Below are positions 9,118 to 17,264 of a DNA stretch of 64,000 bases, in pieces (the first letter of the stretch is position 1; the number at the start of each line of letters is the position of its first letter). This DNA comes from an uncultured Algimonas sp. (lineage in GTDB: Bacteria > Pseudomonadota > Alphaproteobacteria > Caulobacterales > Maricaulaceae), in contig NZ_CANMJB010000002.1 in the NCBI RefSeq assembly GCF_947498175.1, positions 412,088 to 476,087 of the forward strand, in the 5' to 3' direction. The notes below the pieces were generated by a model. The model had not been told where the DNA came from, did no database searches, and saw only the letters and a list, made by a program, of their open reading frames with translations. The translations under genes were made by a program, and so were the position numbers.

Positions 9118-9822
9118 TCATCTCCTCCGCCGCAGGACACGCGGTCGCACATGGGCGGCTGCGCAAAACGAAGGCTGGCCTTCCACCAAGTCCCGCGCCC
9201 GTGCGAACACCTCGAAGAACATCGCCTCCGTCAGCCTCCCCGTATTCGTATTGTAGCGCGAACAGTGGTAGCTCGACAGGACCGTATAGCCGCCCAGTTC
9301 GTACTCGCTGCCATGAGCGAATTTCTCGCGAGCGACCTTGCCGCCCAGCCCTCGAACCACACTGTCATGGGCGATCTTTCCAAGGCAGAGCAGGACTTTC
9401 AGATGGGGCAGGGCCGCGATCTGGCCAATCAGAAAGTCCCGGCACGTGTTCACTTCCGCGCCGATGGGCTTGTTCTGCGGCGGGACGCACCGTACCGCGT
9501 TGGTGATCATGGCGCGGCGGAGCGCCAGCCCGTCGTCGATCCTCGCATCGAAACGGTCGTTGGAAAAACCGAACTTCGCCAGGGCCGGATAGAGCAAGTC
9601 TCCGGCCGCATCCCCGGTGAAGGGACGTCCCGTCTTGTTCGCCCCGTTCAGTCCCGGCGCCAGGCCCACGACGAGCAGCGCCGCGTCGCGGTCGCCGAAG
9701 CTCGGTACGGGACCGTTGAAATGACGGGGCAGGCGGTCGCGGCACTCTTCCAGAAAACCGAACAGACGTGGGCAGCGGCGGCAGAAATAGGGCGGTTGCG
9801 ATCCCGCGATAGGCTCACTCAT
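9118..9822 (-). CDS. Uracil-DNA glycosylase family 5 (UdgB type), 4Fe-4S protein
   Basis: This enzyme removes uracil and other deaminated bases from DNA. The 234-residue protein shows the family-5 motif A GLAPGLNG followed by GRPFTGD, and the family motif SSYHCSRYNTNTGRLTEAM. Four cysteines, two in YFCRRCPRL and two in the RCVPPQNKPIG...NTCRDFL region, are placed to hold an iron-sulfur cluster. ATG 9822 (MSEPIAGS) is preferred over the upstream in-frame ATGs at 9858 and 9843, which would overlap the NYN gene more. It overlaps the end of that gene by 8 bp, suggesting translational coupling. Confidence 0.92.
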   Translation of the reverse strand: MSEPIAGSQPPYFCRRCPRLFGFLEECRDRLPRHFNGPVPSFGDRDAALLVVGLAPGLNGANKTGRPFTGDAAGDLLYPALAKFGFSNDRFDARIDDGLALRRAMITNAVRCVPPQNKPIGAEVNTCRDFLIGQIAALPHLKVLLCLGKIAHDSVVRGLGGKVAREKFAHGSEYELGGYTVLSSYHCSRYNTNTGRLTEAMFFEVFARARDLVEGQPSFCAAAHVRPRVLRRRR

Positions 9823-10408
9823 AACCGTAATCGTCGTCGCCATCCTCGTAATCGTCATCGTCGCGGGGCGCAGGCTCGCGCTTGGGCCGTCCGACCTCGC
9901 GCTCCAGATCGTCGATCTCGATGAAATGGTCGGCCTGGCGGCGCAGCTCGTCAGCTAGCAGGGACGGCTTGACCGCCATGGAGGACACGACGCTCACCCG
10001 CACGCCTTGCTTCTGGACCGCTTCGACGGCGGCGCGGAAGTCGCCGTCACCGGAGAATAGCAGGATGTGATCGACATGCGGCGCGAGGTCCAGCATCCCG
10101 ACCGTGATCTCGATATCCATATCGCCCTTGATCCGGGTCCGGCCGTCCCGGTCCGTATAGGTCTTGGCCTTCTTGGTGACGATGTGAAAACCGTTATAGT
10201 CCAGCCAGTCGAGCAGCGGGCGCAGGGGCGAGAAGTCGTCGTTTTCGCGCAAGGCCGTGTAGTAAAACGCCTTGATCAACCGGCCCTTGGCGCTGAAATG
10301 GGTCAGCAGGCTCTTATAGTCGATGTCGAAATCGAGCGATTTGACGGTAGAGTAGAAATTGGCGCCGTCGATGAAGATGGCGATCTTTTCGCCGGGGTGA
10401 AACGTCAT
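9815..10408 (-). CDS. NYN domain protein (LabA/DUF88 family)
   Basis: The 197-residue protein has a NYN (PIN-like) domain with the acidic residues expected for Mg2+-dependent RNA cleavage: FIDGANFYS near the N-terminus, GDMDIEITVGML mid-domain and LFSGDGDF. The tail is disordered and ends in an Asp/Tyr-rich acidic stretch. NYN proteins of this kind are putative ribonucleases of unknown target. ATG 10408 is chosen because the domain begins right after it. The gene is divergent from folK with only 33 bp between starts and overlaps the uracil-DNA glycosylase gene downstream. Confidence 0.9.
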   Translation of the reverse strand: MTFHPGEKIAIFIDGANFYSTVKSLDFDIDYKSLLTHFSAKGRLIKAFYYTALRENDDFSPLRPLLDWLDYNGFHIVTKKAKTYTDRDGRTRIKGDMDIEITVGMLDLAPHVDHILLFSGDGDFRAAVEAVQKQGVRVSVVSSMAVKPSLLADELRRQADHFIEIDDLEREVGRPKREPAPRDDDDYEDGDDDYGYE

Positions 10409-10441
10409 TTTTGGAAGTCCGTGTCTGAAACGCAGGAAAAT

Positions 10442-10915
10442 ATGAATCGCGCCTATATCGCGTTCGGCGCGAACTTGTCCAACCCGCGCGAGACTTTGAT
10501 GCAAGTCGTCACGAAGCTGGGCGAGGCGGGCGTGGTGATCGACCGCGTCTCCAATCTGTGGGCCAGTCCGGCCTGGCCGCCGGGGACCGGGGCGCCGGAC
10601 TATCGCAATGCGGTGCTGGCCGTCGGGACTATGCTGGAGCCCGAAGCTCTGATGGCGCTGTTGCTGGACATCGAAACGGCCCTCGGCCGGGTCCGCACGG
10701 TTCGAAACGCCCCGCGTGTGTGCGATCTCGACCTGATCGACTATGCCGGGCGTCTCAGCGACAACCCGCGCTGCATCCTGCCGCATCCGCGCATGGCAAG
10801 ACGGGATTTCGTCCTGCGGCCTCTGGCCGAAGTGGCCGGCCCGGACTGGCGCCATCCGGTCGGCGGGCAAAGCGTGGAGGCCTTGTTGGCCGCATTGGAA
10901 ACGATCCCGGCGTGA
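10442..10915 (+). CDS. folK: 2-amino-4-hydroxy-6-hydroxymethyldihydropteridine pyrophosphokinase
   Basis: FolK transfers pyrophosphate from ATP to 6-hydroxymethyl-dihydropterin in folate synthesis. The 157-residue product has the start motif AYIAFGANL, the PDYRNAV loop, the ATP/Mg2+ motif RVCDLDLIDY and LPHPRMARRDFVLRPL, all family hallmarks. ATG 10442 follows AGGA by a short spacer; a GTG at 10421 in frame is the alternative. It sits 33 bp from the divergent NYN gene. In many alphaproteobacteria folK is followed by rpoZ-rsh; here those genes lie about 17 kb downstream. Confidence 0.95.
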   Translation: MNRAYIAFGANLSNPRETLMQVVTKLGEAGVVIDRVSNLWASPAWPPGTGAPDYRNAVLAVGTMLEPEALMALLLDIETALGRVRTVRNAPRVCDLDLIDYAGRLSDNPRCILPHPRMARRDFVLRPLAEVAGPDWRHPVGGQSVEALLAALETIPA

Positions 10916-10949
10916 AGCCGTTGCAGGCTTGATAGCCAAGGATACCGAC

Positions 10950-11660
10950 ATGCTCGAACACCGCTCGCTTCTGCTCGTCCCCGGAAACCGCCCCGAAAGT
11001 TTTGCGGAAGCCTGCGCGTCCGGCTCGGACCTGGTCTGCCTCGATCTCGAAGGAGCGGTTCCCGCCGCGGACAAGCCTGCCGCGCGCGACGCGGTGACGG
11101 GCTTTTTGAGGAGCACGGATCACGCGCATGTGGGTTTGCGCATCAACGGTCCCGCCTCCGGTTTTTTCGCCGACGACGACGAGGCCGCCGCGGCGCTGGA
11201 CGTGCCCTTCGTCATGGTGCCCAAGATCGACCGGGCCGGACAGCTGGATGCCGTAACCGCCGATGCGCCGCTGATGCCCGTGATCGAAAGTGCGCGCGCC
11301 GTGCTGGCGGCCGAAGCCATCATGGCGCGCGGCGATGTCGCCATGGCCCTGTTCGGCGGCGGCGACTACACTGCCGACATGGCCATCCCGATGGCGTTCG
11401 AAAGCTTGCTGCACGTGCGCAGCCATCTGGCGATCTGTGCCGTCGCGCATGGCGTGCGCCTGTTCGACGTGCCTTATCTGGACGCAGGCGATGTGGCGGG
11501 CGGCGAGGCCGATACGGCCCGCGTCGCGGCGCTCGGCATCCGGGCGCGGGCGGCCATCGACGCGGGACAGATTCCCGCCATTCATGCCGCGCTGGACCGT
11601 ATCGGCGGGCCTGTCGATCAGGCCGAACGCCTGCGCGCGGCCTATGCGCAAGAGCGGTGA
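10950..11660 (+). CDS. HpcH/HpaI aldolase / citrate lyase beta-like protein
   Basis: The 236-residue TIM-barrel protein belongs to the CitE-like group: HRSLLLVPGNRPE at the N-terminus, LVCLDLEGAVPAADK with the metal-binding acids, PLMPVIESARAV, and GGGDYTADM. Members cleave or form C-C bonds of acyl-CoA or 2-oxo-acid substrates with Mg2+. It is shorter than typical CitE, and no partner subunits (alpha or gamma) are nearby, so it probably works alone in the cytoplasm. The substrate is unknown. It lies between folK and rsmE on the same strand. Confidence 0.85.
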   Translation: MLEHRSLLLVPGNRPESFAEACASGSDLVCLDLEGAVPAADKPAARDAVTGFLRSTDHAHVGLRINGPASGFFADDDEAAAALDVPFVMVPKIDRAGQLDAVTADAPLMPVIESARAVLAAEAIMARGDVAMALFGGGDYTADMAIPMAFESLLHVRSHLAICAVAHGVRLFDVPYLDAGDVAGGEADTARVAALGIRARAAIDAGQIPAIHAALDRIGGPVDQAERLRAAYAQER

Positions 11661-11679
11661 GCGACGCCTAGGAGCCTTT

Positions 11680-12417
11680 ATGAGACCGAACTACACGCTG
11701 CCGCGCCTCTATCTCGACCGTGCCCTGTCCGGCGACATCGAGCTGAGCCGCGAACAGGCGCATTATTTCGGCGGCGTGTTGCGCAAATCGCTGGGCGACC
11801 GCGTCAGGCTTTTCAACGCGGGCGACGGCGAATGGGCGGCGGAGATCGTCCAGAAGGGCCGCAAAGCGATGCGGCTGACCGTCACGGAACAGTTGCGCGC
11901 GCCGCAGCGCGTGCCGGACATCCGCTTGCTTTTCGCCCCGCTGCGCAAGCACCGCACCACGATCGTCCTCGAAAAGGCGACCGAACTCGGCGTGCGGACG
12001 CTGCAACCGGTCATCACCCATCACACGCAGTTCCCGGCCTTCAACGTCGAACGCGCGGAAGCGCAGATCGTCGAGGCGGCCGAACAGACGGAGCGGTTGG
12101 ACCTGCCGGTCGTGCGCGCACCGGTCCCGCTGGAGGACGCGCTGTCGGGGACAAGAACGGTCGTCTTTGCGGACGAGTCGGGCGGTGATTGCGTCGTCGG
12201 TGCGGTGTCGCGCATCGACCTGCCGGTCGACATCCTGATCGGGCCGGAAGGCGGCTTCAGCGCGGATGAGCGGGCGCAGATCCGCGCGCGCCTCGATACC
12301 GTTCCCGTTTCGCTGGGCCCGCGCATCCTGCGCGCCGACACGGCCGCCGTCGGCTTGCTCATGATCGTGCAGGCGACGATCGGGGATTGCCGATTGGCGT
12401 ATCTGTCTGGAGGCTGA
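11680..12417 (+). CDS. rsmE: 16S rRNA (uracil(1498)-N3)-methyltransferase
   Basis: RsmE methylates U1498 of 16S rRNA using S-adenosylmethionine. The 245-residue protein has the N-terminal PUA-like part (REQAHYFGGVLRK) and a SPOUT-type knotted C-terminal domain with LLFAPLRKHRT, EKATELGV, the SAM loop LIGPEGGFS and LGPRILRADTAAV. AGGAGC 4-10 bp upstream fixes ATG 11680. It follows the CitE-like gene after 19 bp. Confidence 0.95.
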   Translation: MRPNYTLPRLYLDRALSGDIELSREQAHYFGGVLRKSLGDRVRLFNAGDGEWAAEIVQKGRKAMRLTVTEQLRAPQRVPDIRLLFAPLRKHRTTIVLEKATELGVRTLQPVITHHTQFPAFNVERAEAQIVEAAEQTERLDLPVVRAPVPLEDALSGTRTVVFADESGGDCVVGAVSRIDLPVDILIGPEGGFSADERAQIRARLDTVPVSLGPRILRADTAAVGLLMIVQATIGDCRLAYLSGG

Positions 12418-12619
12418 TGACGGGTCCGAAGCCGGCTCCGAGGTCTCACCATAGAGAACCCTGGTTGCGATCATCATTTTCAATTGGATGGCCACAAGGG
12501 CTGTAACTATTAAACTCGACATCGCGTCAGGGAGTGCGGCCTCGAAGCACAAATCTGAATGGCGGTCGGTGCAGGCGCGAGGGCTTTATTCATCGGCGCA
12601 TGTTGATAAGGCTGTCAGC

Positions 12620-14098
12620 ATGACAGCCCCGCTCGATCTCGTCATCATCGGCGCGGGCCTCTCCGGGATCGGGGCGGCCTGCCGCTACGTCACGGCCTTC
12701 CCAGACGGCCGTTTCACCATCCTGGAAGCGCGGGACGCCATCGGCGGGACGTGGGACCTGTTCCGCTATCCGGGCATCCGGTCGGATTCCGACATGCTGA
12801 CGCTGGGCTACGATTTCCGGCCCTGGCCCGGAGCGAAGACGCTCGCCGACGGTCCGGCCATCCGCGACTACGTACGCGACACGGCGGCCGAGTACGGTGT
12901 GGACGAACGAGTGGAGTTCGACAGCCGCGTCGTCGGGCTTGATTTCTCGACCGGTGACGATCTCTGGACCGTCGCGGTCGAAACGGACGGGCGGCGGCGC
13001 AAGGTGCGCGCCCGCTTCGTCCTGTCCTGTGCGGGCTACTACCGCTACGACAAGGGGCACGATCCGGCGTTCGAAGGCCGGGAGGACTTTGCGGGCGACA
13101 TCATCCATCCCCAATTCTGGCCGGAGGAGCTTGACCATTCCGGCAAGCGGATCGCCGTGATCGGGTCCGGCGCGACCGCCGTGACCTTGGTGCCCGAACT
13201 GGCCAAGACCGCCGCCCATGTCGTGCAGGTCCAGCGCACGCCGTCCTATGTCGCGTCCATCCCGTCTGAAGACCCGGTCGTCAAACTGACGTCGAAGATC
13301 CTGCCGTCCGACTGGTCATACAGGCTGAACCGCTGGAAGAACGTCAAGCTGACGGGCTGGTTCTACCGCCGCGCCCAGGCGGACCCGCAAAAGGCACGCG
13401 CCAATCTGCGCAAGCGCACGCTGAAGGCCGTCGGCGCTGACTATCCGGTCGACGTGCATTTCAACCCGCCTTACAATCCATGGGACCAGCGGCTCTGCAT
13501 GGTGCCGGACGGCGACATGTTCGCCGCGCTCAAGGCAAGGCGCGCCAGCATCGCGACCGGTCGTATCGAGCGGTTCACGACGGACGGGATCCTGATGCAG
13601 GACGGCACGTCGGTCGAGGCCGATCTGATCGTCACCGCAACGGGGCTGGAGCTGAATTTCGGGACCAACTATCCCATCGCCATCGACGGCGCGCCGCGCG
13701 ATCCGAGCGAGGGGTTCACCTACAAGGGTGTGATGGTGTCCGGCCTGCCCAACATGATGGCGGTGTTCGGCTACACAAACGCCAGCTGGACGCTGCGCGC
13801 GGATTTGATGACGCGCTATATGATCCGGCTGATGCGGCATCTGCAGAAAACCGGCATGACACGGGTCGTACCGGTCGCGCCCGAAGGCATGGAACGGCGG
13901 CCGATCCTCGATTTCCAGGCCGGTTATCTGCAACGCGCGATCCACACCATGCCCGCCCAAGGCGACCGCATGCCTTGGCTGAACGTCCAGGACTACCGCC
14001 ATGACTGCCAGGTGCTGATCGAAGATCCGCTGGCGGACGAGGCGCTGCGCTTTTCGCGCGTGGAGGCAAAGGCCGCCTTGCCGGAGCCCGCCGAATGA
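12620..14098 (+). CDS. Flavin-containing monooxygenase, Baeyer-Villiger type
   Basis: The 492-residue FAD/NADPH enzyme has the FAD loop GAGLSGIG, GGTWDLFRYPG, the fingerprint FAGDIIHPQFWPE (FxGxxxHxxxWP with Glu at the last position) and the NADPH loop IGSGATA. These place it among Baeyer-Villiger monooxygenases, which turn ketones into esters or lactones with O2; a role as another flavin monooxygenase remains possible. The substrate is unknown. ATG 12620 is where homology begins; the upstream in-frame extension from 12488 does not look like protein. It overlaps the SDR gene by 4 bp (ATGA). Confidence 0.93.
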   Translation: MTAPLDLVIIGAGLSGIGAACRYVTAFPDGRFTILEARDAIGGTWDLFRYPGIRSDSDMLTLGYDFRPWPGAKTLADGPAIRDYVRDTAAEYGVDERVEFDSRVVGLDFSTGDDLWTVAVETDGRRRKVRARFVLSCAGYYRYDKGHDPAFEGREDFAGDIIHPQFWPEELDHSGKRIAVIGSGATAVTLVPELAKTAAHVVQVQRTPSYVASIPSEDPVVKLTSKILPSDWSYRLNRWKNVKLTGWFYRRAQADPQKARANLRKRTLKAVGADYPVDVHFNPPYNPWDQRLCMVPDGDMFAALKARRASIATGRIERFTTDGILMQDGTSVEADLIVTATGLELNFGTNYPIAIDGAPRDPSEGFTYKGVMVSGLPNMMAVFGYTNASWTLRADLMTRYMIRLMRHLQKTGMTRVVPVAPEGMERRPILDFQAGYLQRAIHTMPAQGDRMPWLNVQDYRHDCQVLIEDPLADEALRFSRVEAKAALPEPAE

Positions 14099-14925
14099 AG
14101 ACGTTGCCGCACTATGACGGAAAGGTCTGTGTCGTGACCGGCGCGGCATCGGGCATCGGCCGCGCTGTGGCCCGCAAGCTGGCGGCATCCGGCGCGACGC
14201 TGGCCTTGTCCGACATAGACGAACATGGGCTGACGGAGACGGTCGAGATGATCGGTGGGGCCAACCGGCACAAGGTGGACAGGCTGGACATGGCCGACGC
14301 CGACGCCATCGCGGCCTACGCGCCCGCGGTGCAGGCAGCGCTTGGCCCGGCGGATTACGTCTTCAACATCGCCGGTCTGACGCGGGTCGGCGATTTCAGG
14401 AACACACCGGCTGCGAGCTACGAAAAGATCATGGATGTCAATTTCTACGGCGTCGTGCGCATGTCCAAGGCGTTTCTCGAACAGCTGATCGAAACGCGCG
14501 GCGGACTCGTGAATGTCAGTTCCATCTTCGGGATCGTCGGCTGGCCGGGGCAGGCCCACTACTGCGCGTCCAAGTTCGGCGTGCGCGGCTTTTCCGAATC
14601 GCTGTCGATGGAAATGGAAGAACACGGCGTCAGCGTGACGTGTGTCCATCCCGGCGGAGTGAAGACCAATGTCGCCCGCAATGCTCAGGTCGATCACATA
14701 GGCGATCCAGGCGTCACCAAGGCCATGATGGACGAGAATTTCGACAAGCACACGCCAACGAGCGCCGAGCGAGCCGCCGAGATCATTCTGGACGGCGCGG
14801 CGCGGCGCAAACCCCGCATCATCGTCGGCCCGGACGCCCGCTTCATGCAGTTCTGGAACCGTCTGTTCCCGACGCGCTACCGCAAACTTGTGCGGAAACG
14901 CGCGCGATCGCTCACGGACGGTTGA
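14095..14925 (+). CDS. Short-chain dehydrogenase/reductase
   Basis: The 276-residue Rossmann protein has GAASGIGRAVA for NAD(P) binding, NIAGLTRVG (the NAG-like motif) and the catalytic Ser in NVSSIFGIVG followed by Tyr and Lys in HYCASKFG. Its start overlaps the stop of the Baeyer-Villiger-type monooxygenase, so the pair is cotranscribed and probably acts on one substrate, with the SDR making the ketone that the monooxygenase oxidises, or the reverse order. The C-terminal 40 residues are basic and may touch the membrane. Confidence 0.92.
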   Translation: MKTLPHYDGKVCVVTGAASGIGRAVARKLAASGATLALSDIDEHGLTETVEMIGGANRHKVDRLDMADADAIAAYAPAVQAALGPADYVFNIAGLTRVGDFRNTPAASYEKIMDVNFYGVVRMSKAFLEQLIETRGGLVNVSSIFGIVGWPGQAHYCASKFGVRGFSESLSMEMEEHGVSVTCVHPGGVKTNVARNAQVDHIGDPGVTKAMMDENFDKHTPTSAERAAEIILDGAARRKPRIIVGPDARFMQFWNRLFPTRYRKLVRKRARSLTDG

Positions 14926-14983
14926 CCCGAGACGTGATCGCTACGGCCTTGCGTGTCGGTGCGGCCAGGCCTAGGCGGCGTTT

Positions 14984-16348
14984 GTGAGCGGCCCGTCTTC
15001 CCCAAATCCCCAACCGATCGAACACCACGCGCAGATGGTCGAATATCTCGCCGAGGGCTGCAAGCCCAAGGCAGATTGGCGCATCGGCACGGAACACGAG
15101 AAGATCGCGTTCGCGACGGCAGATAACGCGCCGCTGACTTATGACGGCGAAACCTCGATCCGCGCACTGCTGCAAGGGCTGCTCCGCTTCGGCTGGCATC
15201 CGGTGGAAGAGAACGGCCTGCTGATCGCGCTCAAGCGCGACGGGGCCTCGGTCAGCCTGGAACCGGGCGGGCAGTTCGAACTGAGCGGCGCCCCGGTCGA
15301 ACATGTCCACCAGACCTGCGCCGAGGTCACGCGCCACCTGCGCGAGGTCAAGACGGTGGCCGACGAGATCGGTGCGGGCTTCCTGTCGCTCGGTTTCCGG
15401 CCCGACACGCGGTTGGAGGACGTGCCGGTCATGCCCAAGGGCCGCTACAAGATCATGCGCGCCTACATGCAACGCGTCGGCACGCTGGGCCGGGAGATGA
15501 TGTTCCGCACCTGCACGGTGCAGACCAACCTCGATTTTTCGTCCGAGGCCGACATGGTGCGCAAATTCCGCGTCAGCCTCGCCCTGCAGCCCATCGCCAC
15601 GGCGTTGTTCGCCAATTCGCCTTTCACCGACGGCACGCTGAACGGCTTTAGATCCTACCGGTCGCGCGTCTGGATGGACACGGACGCTGACCGGACCGGC
15701 ATGTTGCCTTTCGTGTTCGAGGACGGGTTCGGGTTTGAGCGCTATGTCGATTACGCGCTCGATGTGCCGATGTATTTCGTCCACCGGAACGGCACCTATC
15801 TAGACGCGTCGGGCAAGAGTTTTCGCGACTTTCTGGACGGCAAGCTCGACCTGGTGCCGGGCGAGCGCGCGACCCTGTCCGATTTCGAGGATCACCTCTC
15901 GACCATCTTTCCGGAAGTCCGGCTGAAGCGTTTCCTGGAGATGCGCGGCGCGGATACGGGGCCGTGGGACGAGCTTTGCGCGCTGCCTGCCTTCTGGGTC
16001 GGATTGCTCTATGATGACGGCGCGCTGGACGCGGCGTGGGATCTGGTGAAGGGCTGGACAGAGGCAGAGCGCCAACAATTGCGCGAAGATGTGCCCGCAC
16101 AGGGGTTCGACGCCGTCATTCGCGGCCGGTCCGTGCGCGATCTGGCGGAAGCGACGCTCGACATCGCCCGCGAGACGCTGAACAAACGTGCGCGCATGAA
16201 CGGGCACGGCGAGAACGAAAGCGTCTTCCTCCAACCGCTCGACGCCATGGTCCGCACGGGGCAGTCCAACGCCGACCGCCTGATCGCGGCCTATCTGGGC
16301 GACTGGAACGGCGACATTTCGCGATGTTATACGGAGTGCATCTATTAG
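14984..16348 (+). CDS. gshA: Glutamate-cysteine ligase
   Basis: It makes gamma-glutamylcysteine from Glu, Cys and ATP, the first step of glutathione synthesis. The 454-residue protein belongs to the alphaproteobacterial/plant type, with DWRIGTEHEKIAF, SLEPGGQFELSGAP, FLSLGFRPDTRLEDVP, YMQRVGTLGREMMFRTCTVQ and FANSPFTDG. Start GTG 14984 gives the family's usual length. The order fits a cytosolic enzyme without signal peptide. The glyoxalase gene farther on (48140) depends on the glutathione this pathway supplies. Confidence 0.96.
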   Translation: MSGPSSPNPQPIEHHAQMVEYLAEGCKPKADWRIGTEHEKIAFATADNAPLTYDGETSIRALLQGLLRFGWHPVEENGLLIALKRDGASVSLEPGGQFELSGAPVEHVHQTCAEVTRHLREVKTVADEIGAGFLSLGFRPDTRLEDVPVMPKGRYKIMRAYMQRVGTLGREMMFRTCTVQTNLDFSSEADMVRKFRVSLALQPIATALFANSPFTDGTLNGFRSYRSRVWMDTDADRTGMLPFVFEDGFGFERYVDYALDVPMYFVHRNGTYLDASGKSFRDFLDGKLDLVPGERATLSDFEDHLSTIFPEVRLKRFLEMRGADTGPWDELCALPAFWVGLLYDDGALDAAWDLVKGWTEAERQQLREDVPAQGFDAVIRGRSVRDLAEATLDIARETLNKRARMNGHGENESVFLQPLDAMVRTGQSNADRLIAAYLGDWNGDISRCYTECIY

Positions 16349-16788
16349 CGTGACGCCACACACGACGCATGTCTTCGTCGCAGCAACGCCGACGAAATCA
16401 GCGCTGCGCCGCTGGCGGGTCGGAAGCCCGCCATGAACGTTTTTTGGGCTTCATTGCACCGAAGCCGTCCAATTCCGGGGCTTGCATATCGCCATGTCTG
16501 TCTTGCAATTATGACTGGCCGGGTTTTCGGCAGGCCCGTCATTTGCGTCCAGCGGGCAGGACGAGCGTCACCAGCCCCGTAATCGTTTGAAGTTTCACCC
16601 CTTTTGCCGACGCGTCCGTCCTGCCATCAAGGATGCGTCATACAGGATCATGCAGCCCAGTGTCGCTTCATTCATTCCTGCATGGCCTCATGTGACCCAT
16701 TTCGCGGCGCGTGCCGGGTAGGGCGCGGGCGTGGCGACTCCCCCGCCATACCGTCAACGCACCTGTTCTGAACCCGAAAGTCCGATCC
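16349..16788. other. Gene-free stretch of 440 bp
   Basis: Apart from a hairpin near the left end I see no gene. The short frames in it have no ribosome binding site or protein-like composition. The right half must carry the promoter of the following secreted-protein gene, but I cannot point to convincing -35/-10 boxes. Confidence 0.6.
16413..16446 (+). terminator. Hairpin with delayed T-run after gshA
   Basis: TGGCGGG and CCCGCCA pair perfectly around a 7-base loop (16413-16433), and a run of six T follows a few bases later. This could end the gshA transcript. Confidence 0.55.
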
Positions 16789-17124
16789 ATGAAAACCCTG
16801 ACTCTCCTTGCCGCCGCCGCCCTGATCGTCCTGCCCGGCGCCGCCCTCGCCAGCACGTCCACCGCCGACAACATCTCCGCCTGCAAGGCCGAAATCGAGA
16901 GTCAGTTGGACGCGACCCAGACCGATCTCGACTTCAAGACGGTCAAGGGCAATTCCCGCGTCCAGACCCTGTCATTCCGCATCGAAGCCGACGGCGAGAA
17001 GGACAAAGTGACCTGCAAGGTCCGCCGCGACGACACGGTCGAAGTCGTCTGGGGCAAGACCGTGAAGCCTGCCGAGAAAGTATTGAGCGTCGAAGCCGAC
17101 GTCTCGGCCAGCGCCGGCAAGTAA
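16789..17124 (+). CDS. Small exported protein of unknown function
   Basis: The 111-residue product starts with a clear signal peptide (MKTLTLLAAAALIVLPGAALA). The mature part is about 90 residues, charged and probably a compact beta-rich domain, with two cysteines (NISACKAE and KVTCKVRR) that could form a disulfide in the periplasm. I do not recognise the family. It stands alone between gshA and the serine hydrolase, followed by two hairpins. Confidence 0.75.
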   Translation: MKTLTLLAAAALIVLPGAALASTSTADNISACKAEIESQLDATQTDLDFKTVKGNSRVQTLSFRIEADGEKDKVTCKVRRDDTVEVVWGKTVKPAEKVLSVEADVSASAGK

Positions 17125-17140
17125 CGCATGTCCAAATCCG

Positions 17141-17200
17141 GACGCGCTTCATCGCGCGTCTCCCTTCTTGACGCCTCCGCCGATGCGGGGGCGTTTTCGT
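17141..17200 (+). terminator. Tandem hairpins, the second an intrinsic terminator
   Basis: A first hairpin has arms GACGCGC/GCGCGTC (17141-17160). A second has arms ACGCCTCCGC/GCGGGGGCGT around CGAT, with one G-T pair, followed by TTTTCGTT (17171-17200). The second is a good rho-independent terminator for the small exported-protein gene. Confidence 0.75.
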
Positions 17201-17264
17201 TCCGGCTTGACCCGGACCGCCCCTGTGCCCGATGGATCATGCCATATCACGCATGGAGGCTGCC

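Noticed and set aside
8926..9924. Long plus-strand frame with a good GGAG sequence 8 bp before GTG 8926
   Set aside because: After 9118 it runs antisense through the uracil-DNA glycosylase gene, and its sequence is Arg/Pro-rich like a shadow frame; the first part coincides with the hairpin cluster.
16345..16542. 65-codon minus-strand frame after gshA
   Set aside because: It overlaps the hairpin region, lacks a ribosome binding site and reads as random Arg/Ala-rich sequence.
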